A stretch of DNA of 49,750 nucleotides from Candidatus Babelota bacterium (GTDB taxonomy: Bacteria > Babelota > Babeliae > Babelales > RVW-14). The notes under the pieces were generated by a model. It was not told the origin of the DNA. It was given only the letters and a program-made list of their open reading frames with translations, and did not search any database. The position numbers and the translations under genes were made by a program. The stretch lies in the NCBI GenBank assembly GCA_013289515.1, contig JABCZU010000011.1, positions 1-49,750 of the forward strand, read 5' to 3'. This document shows, piece after piece, positions 34,735 through 43,430 of this stretch; within the stretch, counting starts at the first letter, position 1; every line of letters starts with the position of its first letter.

Positions 34735-35991
34735 TCAGTTATCCCGATCACCCTGAAGGAGCGTAGCGAGTTGAAGGGTAGCAAAGCTCTGGACAAGCAT
34801 TGTGTGATACAGCTCAGGTAGCAGTACGCTGAGCTGTTTTTTTACACTAACAAAGTCCTCATCACTTACTACCGCTGAGCTGACCCGTGACGCCTTCATA
34901 TTCGATTTGTGCTTTTCATTCAAGCTGCCTTCCATATCAAGTGGTTGTGCTGGCAATTTCCAATAGGCCCCTAAAAAGGCAAGCCCCGCCCTTCCCGCTT
35001 TATTACTGAGCATAAAGGTAACACGCATAGTGCCATCGTACGGCTTGGCATGTACGTAAATCGTTTTTGATGGCACAAACTCTTCAACAACAAATAAAGC
35101 ATCTTTATTGCGAGCCCAATGTGAATAAGACGTGTCACCACCAAAACGACCCAACTGTTTTTTGCTGGCAAGAATAAGTTTTAATGTGGTATCAAGGTCC
35201 TTTTGGGCAACAATAATAACACCCTGACCAAGCGCTGCGTATAACGGCTTAATAACCATAAGCGGTGCTTGAAGATCGTTAATAATGGTAGCGGCCAGCG
35301 TGGCATTGTACTTGGTTGAATACTCCTTAAACTTTGGTTTGTATGGCGCAAAGCGTGAATCATTAAAGAGCGCATTGGTTGCATGTTTATTTTTTACAAA
35401 TGCCGTTGTAACCTCACCAAGCACTAGGGTATTTGGGTGGTGCTGTTTAAATTTTTTAATCGTATCAGGCGCCAACCCAAGTGAGGGCATTATCACAATA
35501 GGTGTCACGGCAAGGTCACCGTGATTACTAGGATTCTGCGTCTTGATAAAGGCGTGATCCGCTTCAAGGCCCCGTTGTGATGTATAAAATCTACCGCCGT
35601 GGCTGGTAAATTCATGCCCTGCTATATCTGCCAGATTTTTCTGCCAATAATGCTTACTCGTGCACCACAGCGGTTGATTAAAGGTACGCAAAGCACGCCA
35701 CACATGCGACCACATAGCTCCCTTGCCATGCAATGCATCGTAACCTTTGTACGTAGATTCTATGCCTTCGCCAAATTCGCATATTTTTATCAAGCTACCG
35801 TCAAATTTTAGATCAACAATGCAAAATGATATTTCATCAGGCAACATGTTCTTATGCTGAGAAAATTGAAAAATATTGTTTACATCTTGGTTATTTTTTA
35901 AAGGTCGCACGGCTTTGGCATGGCTAGATAAAATGCCGGCTACAAGCACCAAAAGCAAGGCTGTGCCGCTACGACGTGTTAATATAATCAT
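34735..35991 (-). CDS. Exported ATP-grasp-like protein
   Basis: The 418-residue protein has a signal peptide at residues 1-26 (SGTALLLVLVAGILSSHAKA). The central part resembles an ATP-grasp ligase: LMVIKPLYAALGQGVIIV (a lysine plus glycine-rich loop), then DALFVVEEFVPSKTIYVHAK, where VVEEFV matches the adenine-contact strand, and MRVTFMLSNK. ATP-grasp enzymes couple ATP hydrolysis to carboxylate-amine ligation in the cytoplasm, so an export signal is odd. The metal-binding E/N pair of the family is not certain here. The C-terminal residues FATLQLATLLQGD are encoded by a palindromic repeat (34746-34783). Assignment is tentative; a membrane-anchored cytoplasmic form is an alternative. Confidence 0.55.
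   Translation of the reverse strand: MIILTRRSGTALLLVLVAGILSSHAKAVRPLKNNQDVNNIFQFSQHKNMLPDEISFCIVDLKFDGSLIKICEFGEGIESTYKGYDALHGKGAMWSHVWRALRTFNQPLWCTSKHYWQKNLADIAGHEFTSHGGRFYTSQRGLEADHAFIKTQNPSNHGDLAVTPIVIMPSLGLAPDTIKKFKQHHPNTLVLGEVTTAFVKNKHATNALFNDSRFAPYKPKFKEYSTKYNATLAATIINDLQAPLMVIKPLYAALGQGVIIVAQKDLDTTLKLILASKKQLGRFGGDTSYSHWARNKDALFVVEEFVPSKTIYVHAKPYDGTMRVTFMLSNKAGRAGLAFLGAYWKLPAQPLDMEGSLNEKHKSNMKASRVSSAVVSDEDFVSVKKQLSVLLPELYHTMLVQSFATLQLATLLQGDRDN
34746..34783. repeat. Palindromic repeat forming the 3' end of the ATP-grasp-like gene
   Basis: CACCCTGAAGGAGCGTAGCG and the following AGTTGAAGGGTAGCAAAG contain inverted CCCT(T/G)..A-AGGG arms. The sequence type is a widespread intergenic palindrome; here it encodes the C-terminal residues of the minus-strand gene. 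Confidence 0.6.
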
Positions 35992-36140
35992 CCCAACCCT
36001 TTTTAAGCTTAGATAAATACTAGCAAATTACAGACCAATGTAATTAATCTAGCATCTAATGGCGTGTAAAAAAAGTTAATAATATTTCCAGAATTAAATC
36101 TGGCGAAAATCCAGAACCTTTACTAAGGGGAGACTCCGTT

Positions 36141-37283
36141 ATGATGCAAAGGGTACGATGCCTTTCATTACTACTGACTATTACATGCCAACTCACCATT
36201 ACACGTCAATACGCCAATGCCGCCACAGACGTCCCAACGATTACCGCCAAGTGGATTGTGATCGGTGCGGGCCCGGGCGGTACAAGCTGCGTTGGACAGC
36301 TACTCGATGAAGGTGTTGATAGCAATAGCATTGTCTGGGTAGACAAAGCATTTAATGTGGGCAGACTTGGTGCCTGCTACAGAAATGTGCCAGGCAATAC
36401 CAGAAATTTAGTGTTTATCGATTATTTATATCACTATAAATCATTTGAGTTTAACACATGCTCTATTGAGTATTCCTTATTTAAGGGCGGGCATAACGAC
36501 ACCTGTCCTCTCAATGGTATTGTCCAACCCTTGGAGTGGGTAACTCATCATTTACGCACTAAGGTACGATCGGTACAGGCGGTGGTAAACAACATTGCGC
36601 ACAAGGATGGCATCTGGCATGTGCATACAGCCGAGCATGTAATCATTGCACCGCGCGTGGTGCTTGCCACCGGCTCCCAGCCAAAAGATCCACTCTACCA
36701 GGCCCAGGCTCATCAAACAATCATACCGCTGGATGCGGCACTTGATGCCAGTACGTTACCTGCGCATGTTACGCCAACTGATGTCATTGCCGTTGTAGGC
36801 TCAGCCCACTCAGCATTCTTAGTGCTCAAAAATCTTTGCGCACTTCCAACGGCCAAGATTGTCCATATTGCCAATACCCCGGTGTGCTACGCCCTTGAAG
36901 CAGGGAGACATATCTTTTACAAACATACAGGGCTTAAGGGCTTGGTTGCCCGGTGGGCACGTGAGGTATACGAAAATAACCCGCCACCCAATCTTGTAAA
37001 AAAAATTGGCGAAATGTGTACGCTGTCTGATCTTGCTGCCTGTAATAAGATTATTTATGCCAGAGGGTACCAACGCTCACCGGTGCCGGGTCTATCGTCA
37101 GAGCTATTAAATAATTATGATAGCCACACCGGCGTCATTGCCCCAGGGCTGTTTGGCATTGGCATTGCCTTTCCGGAATTGGTTCTGGATGCATCGGGGC
37201 AATACGAATACGCAATTGGCCTAAATGGCTTTATGCATTTTGCACAACGCGTTGTGCCAGAGTGGATCGCGTTGAAGTTTTGA
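36141..37283 (+). CDS. Exported FAD-dependent oxidoreductase
   Basis: The 380-residue protein starts ATGATG at 36141 after AAGGGGAGACTCC. Residues 1-28 look like a signal peptide (LSLLLTITCQLTI ... NAA). The FAD-binding Rossmann motif is WIVIGAGPGGTSCVGQLLDE (GxGxxG). RVVLATGSQP is the usual second flavin motif. DVIAVVGSAHSAFLVLKNL may be an NAD(P)-binding or degenerate second Rossmann site. The C-terminus has GVIAPGLFGIGIAFPE, resembling the flavin-contacting end of pyridine nucleotide-disulphide oxidoreductases and N-hydroxylating monooxygenases. No CxxC redox pair is obvious. The substrate is unknown. Export is unusual because twin-arginine signals are typical for flavoproteins, and none is seen. 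Confidence 0.7.
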   Translation: MMQRVRCLSLLLTITCQLTITRQYANAATDVPTITAKWIVIGAGPGGTSCVGQLLDEGVDSNSIVWVDKAFNVGRLGACYRNVPGNTRNLVFIDYLYHYKSFEFNTCSIEYSLFKGGHNDTCPLNGIVQPLEWVTHHLRTKVRSVQAVVNNIAHKDGIWHVHTAEHVIIAPRVVLATGSQPKDPLYQAQAHQTIIPLDAALDASTLPAHVTPTDVIAVVGSAHSAFLVLKNLCALPTAKIVHIANTPVCYALEAGRHIFYKHTGLKGLVARWAREVYENNPPPNLVKKIGEMCTLSDLAACNKIIYARGYQRSPVPGLSSELLNNYDSHTGVIAPGLFGIGIAFPELVLDASGQYEYAIGLNGFMHFAQRVVPEWIALKF

Positions 37284-37337
37284 GGTAGACTAGACCTCTT
37301 TTGAAACCTTTGGCAGACTTTTTGAGATAATCTTAAT

Positions 37338-37484
37338 GGCGCTCATGGTGAGCTTGTCGAACCATTTGAGTGCCTAAAGAGAGCCTCTTTTATGGCGCTC
37401 CTATCCTTCGACCCCTTCGACCAAGGCTCAGGGTGAGCGCTTTGTCCGCTCATGGTGAGGCCTCTCGAACCAAGGACGAGCGCC
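37338..37484. repeat. Cluster of palindromic repeats between two genes
   Basis: GGCGCTCATGGTGAGCTTGT (37338-37374) is followed by a second unit from about 37394 to 37484 made of GGCGCTCCTATCCTTCGACC and GAACCAAGGACGAGCGCC. They match repeats at 43312-43413 and the in-gene copy at 33662-33696. The final GAGCGCCTTTTTT could act as a terminator. No gene is seen in 37284-37522. Confidence 0.75.
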
Positions 37485-37522
37485 TTTTTTAACTCCCTTT
37501 TATATTTCATAGGAGCAAGGAA

Positions 37523-37888
37523 ATGAACGACACAACCACGACCCTTGATCAACTCAAAAAAGAGGCCAAAACGCTTGTTGAAGAACGCGACTGGCACAAA
37601 TTTCACAATGCCAAAAACCTGAGTATCTGCATTGCCGTTGAAGCGGCGGAGCTCATGGAGCATTTTATGTGGCTCACCGACCAAGAAGTTGGCACAGCAA
37701 TGACCGATCCGCGAGCACAGGACATTAAAGATGAAATGGCGGACATTGTTATCGGCCTGCTGTGCTTATGCAATGCATATAACATTGACTTGAGCACTGC
37801 CGTTCAGGATAAGATACGCAGTATCAAGCAAAAATATCCTGTGGATAAGGCAAAGGGCAGTCATGCTAAATACACAAAATATCAATGA
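37523..37888 (+). CDS. MazG-like nucleotide pyrophosphohydrolase
   Basis: The 121-residue all-helical protein belongs to the MazG/dCTPase superfamily, which hydrolyses (d)NTPs to monophosphates and pyrophosphate. The metal-binding signature is clear: SICIAVEAAELMEHFMW gives the ExxE pair, and IKDEMADIVIGLLCL gives the ExxD pair. Size fits the RS21-C6/DCTPP1-like group. The ATG at 37523 is preceded by ATAGGAGCAAGGAA. Its stop overlaps the start of the M49 peptidase gene by 4 bp (ATGA), so both are likely translated together. Nucleotide-pool cleaning is the expected role. Confidence 0.9.
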   Translation: MNDTTTTLDQLKKEAKTLVEERDWHKFHNAKNLSICIAVEAAELMEHFMWLTDQEVGTAMTDPRAQDIKDEMADIVIGLLCLCNAYNIDLSTAVQDKIRSIKQKYPVDKAKGSHAKYTKYQ

Positions 37889-40023
37889 GGCCACGTATGT
37901 ACATCTTACCATCAGCACCCGATACCATTACAGCATACAAAGAGATCGCTGTCATCTACGACAAAAGCCTGCCGGCACACTTTAATAGTTTATCAGCACC
38001 GGAAAAAGTTTTTGTCTGGCTGATGAAGCGTGCATCAGCACCAGGCAACAGAATTTGTGCCGATCAGCTCAACCGCTATGCACTCGCCAGCAAGGATATT
38101 TTTCTGGCCCTCTACACACAACGCAGCCAACTCTCACCAGCCAATGTCTCAGGCATAGACATCAAGCAATTTATTGATGAAGTCAAAACGTTTGTCGTAT
38201 ACCTGTGGTCCCAACATAGCCAGTATTTTGCACGCGAAAGCGCTGAAGAAAAGCGCACCCCGGCACAGTTAAACCTATCAACCCTAACGCGTGAAAATCT
38301 GGTGGCTGCCTGTAGGGCACTTGGCCTTGATAAGCAATATCCCGATTATGCGGCATGCATAGATTTTATTACGGACGGCACACGCGAGACAACGCTGACC
38401 GTTGCCAACGATATCGACACGAGCGCTATTAATTTTTATGCGCCAGCAATGACTGAGCAGGATTATGCAGCCCTTGACCAGCAAGATAAAACGCGCTTAA
38501 GTGCCTATTTTGATGTGATCATTGATGCAGACGGCAACCGCATCCCTCAGTGCCACACCTTATCAACACAAGGGCGCTACGCAAAGGAATTAACCGTGGC
38601 GGTCCATTGGCTAAAAAAAGCGCATTATCATGCTGCGCAGCATCCAGAATATTTTGATCAACATTTGGTCAAAAGCCTTGAGCTACTCGTTACGTTTCTC
38701 ACCACCGGCGATGAGGAGTACTTTCGTCAGCATTCGATCGAGTGGCTTAAAAATTCAAGCCGCATTGATTATAATTTTGGCTTTATCGAAACTTACCATG
38801 ACCCTAAATCGTACCGCGGCCTGTTCCAAGCAGAGGCCACTATTAAAACGGTTGATATGCAGACGCTTAATGAATTGCTGCCAAGTATAGAACAACAGTT
38901 ACCGTTACCTGATGCATTCAAGCGCAGCTTTGATGGCCCCACACCACCTGCCAATCCAAATGCTTCAATCAATACCAAAATTTTTGGCATGGGCGCGCTT
39001 GGCCCAATGGCGACAACAGCCGCCTACTGCCTGCCAAATTATGACGATATTCGTGCTACGTACGGCTCCAAGCAGATTATTTATCCAGCAACGCCATCCA
39101 TCGGTCAGGTACTCAACCCAACACTGTATCGTAGCCTCTCGTTCCTGCGTGACGATGCCCAGTGGATGGCTGAGCATGATCCTGAAGGCAGGCTCTTTGA
39201 AGATCTATGGAACATCCATTGCATCCTGCACGAGACGCTTGGCCATGGCAGCGGCAAGCTTGCCCATCACACCTTTGTTCAAGGCGACCCTCTTATCATT
39301 GGCAACACGCAGTATCAGATTGGTGATATTATTCCGGTCACCCACGAAAACCTGCCTGAGCTGCTCGGAGGCTATGATGCGGCTATTGAGGAGCTGCGTG
39401 CCGAGATCATTGCTCTGTATGTAAGCATTACGCACCTTGATGCGCTGGTCCAACGTGGTCTGCTGGCAGACTGGCACTATAGGATTGGCAAGGCAAGGTT
39501 GGTCTATTGGTTGATGTATGATATGGCAAAAACGGCACTGCGGCGCATTGTACAACAAAATGATGCTGCCACACAGGTCACCGATGCCCATGGCCTAGCA
39601 AACTGCACCATCACCAATTATTTGATTCATGATGGTGGCATGAGCCTTGAAGAGGAGACCTGCATTGTTGACGGCACCACCTACACGGTACTGGGGTTGC
39701 GCATCAACGATATTGATCAATGCGTAGCATCAACAACGCGGCTCATGCAGCTGGTCCAGCAGGTCAAATCTACCGGTGACGGCCAGCAAGCAGCCAGCCT
39801 GATCGATATCTACGGCAAGCCGATCAATCATCGCCACATGGCTATTTTAAAGCAGAATTTAAAAGCGGTGGCTGGCGACCTTAAGGCGGTGGCATTTATT
39901 GAACCACACCTGGTGCCGGTGCATGACAACGATGGCATTGTGGTTGATATCAACGCATCCTGGCCTCAAGATTTTTTTGAACAGTGCACGCAGTACGCGG
40001 CGCTTGGACTTGAGAAAGATTGA
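37885..40023 (+). CDS. Dipeptidyl-peptidase III-like metallopeptidase (family M49)
   Basis: The 712-residue protein has the hallmark M49 zinc motif HETLGH (residues 449-454, HExxxH type) and the second motif EELRAE (502-507). This pair is diagnostic of DPP III, which removes dipeptides from peptide N-termini. Length is within the DPP III range. An active-site-like NLPELLGGYDAAIEELRAE context is conserved. No signal peptide is visible, so it acts in the cytoplasm, probably on imported or recycled peptides. It overlaps the MazG-like gene by 4 bp. An intrinsic terminator follows. Confidence 0.92.
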   Translation: MRPRMYILPSAPDTITAYKEIAVIYDKSLPAHFNSLSAPEKVFVWLMKRASAPGNRICADQLNRYALASKDIFLALYTQRSQLSPANVSGIDIKQFIDEVKTFVVYLWSQHSQYFARESAEEKRTPAQLNLSTLTRENLVAACRALGLDKQYPDYAACIDFITDGTRETTLTVANDIDTSAINFYAPAMTEQDYAALDQQDKTRLSAYFDVIIDADGNRIPQCHTLSTQGRYAKELTVAVHWLKKAHYHAAQHPEYFDQHLVKSLELLVTFLTTGDEEYFRQHSIEWLKNSSRIDYNFGFIETYHDPKSYRGLFQAEATIKTVDMQTLNELLPSIEQQLPLPDAFKRSFDGPTPPANPNASINTKIFGMGALGPMATTAAYCLPNYDDIRATYGSKQIIYPATPSIGQVLNPTLYRSLSFLRDDAQWMAEHDPEGRLFEDLWNIHCILHETLGHGSGKLAHHTFVQGDPLIIGNTQYQIGDIIPVTHENLPELLGGYDAAIEELRAEIIALYVSITHLDALVQRGLLADWHYRIGKARLVYWLMYDMAKTALRRIVQQNDAATQVTDAHGLANCTITNYLIHDGGMSLEEETCIVDGTTYTVLGLRINDIDQCVASTTRLMQLVQQVKSTGDGQQAASLIDIYGKPINHRHMAILKQNLKAVAGDLKAVAFIEPHLVPVHDNDGIVVDINASWPQDFFEQCTQYAALGLEKD

Positions 40024-40028
40024 TAACG

Positions 40029-40075
40029 AAAACCCCCCACCTGAACAAATCCAAGCAGGGGGTTTTTATTTTTTT
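40029..40075. terminator. Terminator between the M49 peptidase gene and mreB
   Basis: AAAACCCCCC pairs with GGGGGTTTTT, followed by ATTTTTTT. It lies between two convergent genes and may serve both. The loop contains CCTGAACAAATCCAAGCA, an 18-nt exact match to the 3' end of the Rpn genes. Confidence 0.8.
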
Positions 40076-40099
40076 ACGATTAATTGCAGTAGCAATCAT

Positions 40100-41140
40100 T
40101 TATTTCATTAATGCGTCTCTAAAGAAATCAAGCTCTTCAAGTACTTTACCCGCACCAAGCACAACGCACAGCAATGGATTTGGTGCACTCTTGACCGGCA
40201 AGCCGGTCTCTTTAGACAGCAGTATATCCAAATTTTTCAATTGCGAACCACCACCGGCAAGCGTGATACCGCGATCGACAAGATCAGAGGATAATTCTGG
40301 CGGTGCGTTTTCAAGCGCAGAGCGTACAGCATCAACAATGATCGAGATCGGCTCAGCAAGCGACTCAAAGACCTCTGCATCAGACAGACGCACAGTCTTA
40401 GGAACGCCGGTGATTAAATCACGTCCCTTGATCTCCATTGAGGCGCGCGCCTCGTCAGTCAACAATGCTGTACCGATTCTAATTTTTACCTCTTCAGCCG
40501 TCTTTTCACCAATCAACAAGTTGTATTTGCGTTTAACGTATTGAACAATTGCTCTGTCCATTTCATCGCCACCAACGCGTGCTGACTTGCAATACACAAC
40601 GTCTTTGAGCGAAATGATTGCAACTTCGGTGGTACCACCGCCAATATCAACAATCATATTACCGGTGGGCTCTTCTACCGGCAAACCGGCACCAATAGCT
40701 GCTGCCATTGGTTCCATAATGGTGTATATTTCACGCGCACCTGCCTGTTTTGCAGAATCTTCCACCGCACGCTTTTCGACCTGCGTAATACCGGAAGGAA
40801 CCCCAATAATCATGCGAGGGCGCACAAAGGTCCTGCGGTTATTGTGTACTTCGCGAATAAAGTAGCGGAGCATGCTCTCAGTCAGCTCAAAGTTTGCAAT
40901 AACGCCATCACGCATGGGGCGGCAGGCAATAATGCTCTCTGGTGTCTTGCCAAGCATGCTCTTTGCCTTGTTACCAGCGGCAAGGACTTCATTAGTTGAG
41001 GCCTTTACGGCGACAACAGAAGGCTGATCCAATACCACGCCACGATTTTTAACATAAATAACCGTGTTGGCGGTACCTAAATCGATCGCCATATCATTTG
41101 AAAAAAAACTAAAAACTTTTCTTGCGGGCCAAAATCTCAT
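40100..41140 (-). CDS. mreB: Rod shape-determining protein MreB
   Basis: The 346-residue actin homologue polymerises under the inner membrane and guides cell-wall synthesis. Marks are MAIDLGTANTVIYVKNRGVV (phosphate 1), DIGGGTTEVAIISL (phosphate 2), RVGGDEMDRAIVQYVK and the adenosine motif TLAGGGSQLKNLD. Length is normal. The N-terminal FWPARKVFSFFSND carries aromatic and basic residues and may be the membrane-binding amphipathic helix. It lies 17 bp downstream of the outer-membrane barrel gene on the same strand; mreC and mreD are not next to it. Confidence 0.97.
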   Translation of the reverse strand: MRFWPARKVFSFFSNDMAIDLGTANTVIYVKNRGVVLDQPSVVAVKASTNEVLAAGNKAKSMLGKTPESIIACRPMRDGVIANFELTESMLRYFIREVHNNRRTFVRPRMIIGVPSGITQVEKRAVEDSAKQAGAREIYTIMEPMAAAIGAGLPVEEPTGNMIVDIGGGTTEVAIISLKDVVYCKSARVGGDEMDRAIVQYVKRKYNLLIGEKTAEEVKIRIGTALLTDEARASMEIKGRDLITGVPKTVRLSDAEVFESLAEPISIIVDAVRSALENAPPELSSDLVDRGITLAGGGSQLKNLDILLSKETGLPVKSAPNPLLCVVLGAGKVLEELDFFRDALMK

Positions 41141-41157
41141 AAGCTGTCCTAGTTCTG

Positions 41158-42483
41158 CTAAAAGTGCAACTCTGCGCCAATAATAAATTGATATGCCTCA
41201 ACAATCCCGGCACCTGCTGCAGGGATGTCGGCGCTAGCAAAGAACGTCGGTTGTAACACGTAGTCCTTCATAGCTTCTTTGCTGTCATACGAAAGCTGCA
41301 GCGTAACATAATGTGCTGTCCACGCCGACAGCCGTTCTTTTTCTCTCACCAATGCTGGATTGTCTAAATAACTTGGTACTTTAAAATGATCGCCACTAAC
41401 TTTAGGATAAAAGTTGCCTACCCTACGCCAGTGATCACTAAAATGTTGAAGGTAAGTATAGCGCACTTGAAAATCAAGTCCATCAGCAAGATTGCTTAGC
41501 GTGAGGTACGGCGAAACCTTGTAGGTAAAACCCGGTTGAATACGCACATTGCTTTGCAAGGCGCTATAAATTGTTGGTTCATGACCCACAGAAAGACGCA
41601 CCTTATGCACATCGGCAAATTGCCACAACATGCCGCCAATCAAGCCTACACTGATATCAGGTTTTAATTCGAGCTCAAATGCTGAGTCGGCATACAAACC
41701 GAATGATCCATTGGTTCCAAACGGCACTGAAGATGGATAGCCATTATTTTTGCGCACGCCAAGTGGTGTTAAAAAACCAAGTTGCATCATACCACTTATA
41801 GTACGCATCAACAAGACATGGTCAAGCATGCCACTCCAACGTACGTGTAGATCAAGGTCACCAAAGCCTCCAGCATCATAAACATTGCCATTAAAGCCGA
41901 TGAGCTGATGTGTTTTTCGTCTCACTTCGTCAATAACAAGGTACTGATCGTGAGTACCTTGTGGCCCACTTGCTGGTATACCCTCAGATTTTGCAGCATC
42001 AAAAATAAAGTGTTGTGTAGTATGTATTCCCATGATTGGAATCCAGGCGCCAAACTGCAAACCGTACGGCCCAGCCTGCTCATACCCCAATGTAACGCCG
42101 TATGCTTTAATGTCGCCCTCAACATGAAACCTCAGACTTTTTGCTGACTCTACATCAATGCCACCAGGCACTAATGCAAAGGGGTTAACCCCGGGCTGCA
42201 CGGCCTGCAAACTTTTGACTATGTCTTGCAGGTTATAATCGCCCCATACTTCTGGAATGCCGACCTTGCGTCTTTCACTATCATCTCCATCATGTAAGTA
42301 GGCATGAGAGCTTTGCACATAAAAAAATGCAGGACTCAGATGCGACCGATTTTTGATAAAATAATCTTCAGGGCGCTCTATAAAAGGAAAGTATCTATTG
42401 CTCATATGTGTGGCCAACACGGTGTCAGCAACAATAATCAGAACAAGTGATAGCTGTATAATTTTTTTTAATGAAGTGCTCAT
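41158..42483 (-). CDS. Putative outer-membrane beta-barrel protein
   Basis: The 441-residue protein starts at the ATG at 42483 with AAGGAAG upstream. A signal peptide covers about residues 1-25 (IIQLSLVLIIVADTVLA). The mature part alternates hydrophobic and polar residues in many short strands (YGVTLGYEQAGPYGLQFGAW; YLTLSNLADGLDFQVRYTYL). It ends IIGAELHF: an aromatic C-terminal residue in a beta-strand, the usual BAM-recognition signal. I infer a barrel in the outer membrane. It is followed closely by mreB on the same strand. No known porin family is identified. Confidence 0.7.
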   Translation of the reverse strand: MSTSLKKIIQLSLVLIIVADTVLATHMSNRYFPFIERPEDYFIKNRSHLSPAFFYVQSSHAYLHDGDDSERRKVGIPEVWGDYNLQDIVKSLQAVQPGVNPFALVPGGIDVESAKSLRFHVEGDIKAYGVTLGYEQAGPYGLQFGAWIPIMGIHTTQHFIFDAAKSEGIPASGPQGTHDQYLVIDEVRRKTHQLIGFNGNVYDAGGFGDLDLHVRWSGMLDHVLLMRTISGMMQLGFLTPLGVRKNNGYPSSVPFGTNGSFGLYADSAFELELKPDISVGLIGGMLWQFADVHKVRLSVGHEPTIYSALQSNVRIQPGFTYKVSPYLTLSNLADGLDFQVRYTYLQHFSDHWRRVGNFYPKVSGDHFKVPSYLDNPALVREKERLSAWTAHYVTLQLSYDSKEAMKDYVLQPTFFASADIPAAGAGIVEAYQFIIGAELHF

Positions 42484-42602
42484 ACCCAAGACTTCCTTCA
42501 AGCAAAAAAGCTAATGATATATATAAAGGGAAATGCAAGTTTTGATCATACGTCAAAATCAGGTTTAGTCAAGCGAGCTACAGAGCCTTTTGCATTTGCT
42601 GG

Positions 42603-43157
42603 CTAGCTTATCATGCACGTATCAAGAATGGTGCTATTCTTTTGTTTTTCACGCAAGGCCTCTTCAAGGATGGCTATTGTCTGGTCTATACCAAAATCAT
42701 TCTTGGGCTCATGCTTCTGCTTTCTTTGGCGCCCAAGCTCGCGCTTGTATTTTTTTGCGTATGCCAAACCATCTTTAAGGTCAAGGTTCGGGTGCATAGC
42801 AAGTATCTTTATAGCCTCGTACAAACCTTTACGAATGGCTTGTCTTAGTGGATGAAGTTTAGCATACATGGTGAGGTCACGATCAAAATAAAAATCCAAA
42901 GTACGTGTATAACGCTTCTCAATGGCAAAATCATTAACCTGTGTAGGCCATGCTCCATAATTTTTTTCATGCTGAACAAAAGCGCGCAAAAGATCTTTAT
43001 CATCTGCATCTACCGCATCAAGCCACTGATAAACAGATACGGGAACACTGTAACCATGAATCTTGAGGTCTTTATGTTGAGGCGCAGCCACCTGTGTGGC
43101 ACATGACATAATGCATGCCATAAAAATGGTCCGTACAATGGTTGCTGAGCGAATCAT
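42603..43157 (-). CDS. Small exported protein with one ankyrin-like repeat
   Basis: The 184-residue protein starts at the ATG at 43157 behind AAAGGAACCC. The N-terminus (IRSATIVRTIFMACIMSCATQVAA) is a signal peptide with a loose lipobox before Cys19, so a lipoprotein is possible. A region with HPLRQAIRKGLYEAIKILAM looks like a single ankyrin unit. The rest is charged and helical (KKYKRELGRQRKQKHEPK). I know no family. It lies about 120 bp upstream of the barrel gene on the same strand. Confidence 0.6.
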   Translation of the reverse strand: MIRSATIVRTIFMACIMSCATQVAAPQHKDLKIHGYSVPVSVYQWLDAVDADDKDLLRAFVQHEKNYGAWPTQVNDFAIEKRYTRTLDFYFDRDLTMYAKLHPLRQAIRKGLYEAIKILAMHPNLDLKDGLAYAKKYKRELGRQRKQKHEPKNDFGIDQTIAILEEALREKQKNSTILDTCMIS

Positions 43158-43311
43158 GGGTTCCTTTGATTGTTGCGTGATTACAAATAATTTTTCTGGA
43201 GGCAATTATCGTAAGCTAAGTGCAACAAAAGATCAATGGTAGTATTATGATATTTTAGAAATTCTTGCGAAAATGGTAGGGCGCTCCGTAGGCTAGCCTA
43301 CATAAATGGTT

Positions 43312-43413
43312 GCGCTCATATCCTTCGACAAGCTCAGGACGAGCGCCCTTTTAATTAATCTTAGTTTGATAAAACCGGCGCTCGTGGTGAGCCTGTCGAA
43401 CCATTTGAGCGCC
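43312..43413. repeat. Two palindromic repeats upstream of the DUF6629-like gene
   Basis: GCGCTCATATCCTTCGACAA ... GAGCGCC (43312-43347) and GGCGCTCGTGGTGAGCCTGT ... GAGCGCC (43377-43413) are inverted relative to each other around an AT-rich centre, so a long cruciform could form. An extra GTAGGCTAGCCTAC palindrome lies at about 43287-43300. Confidence 0.75.
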
Positions 43414-43430
43414 AAAACAAGGAGCCCTTT

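Noticed and set aside
43312-43413. CRISPR array
   Set aside because: The repeats are palindromic, few, unevenly spaced and also found inside genes; there are no regular spacers or cas genes.
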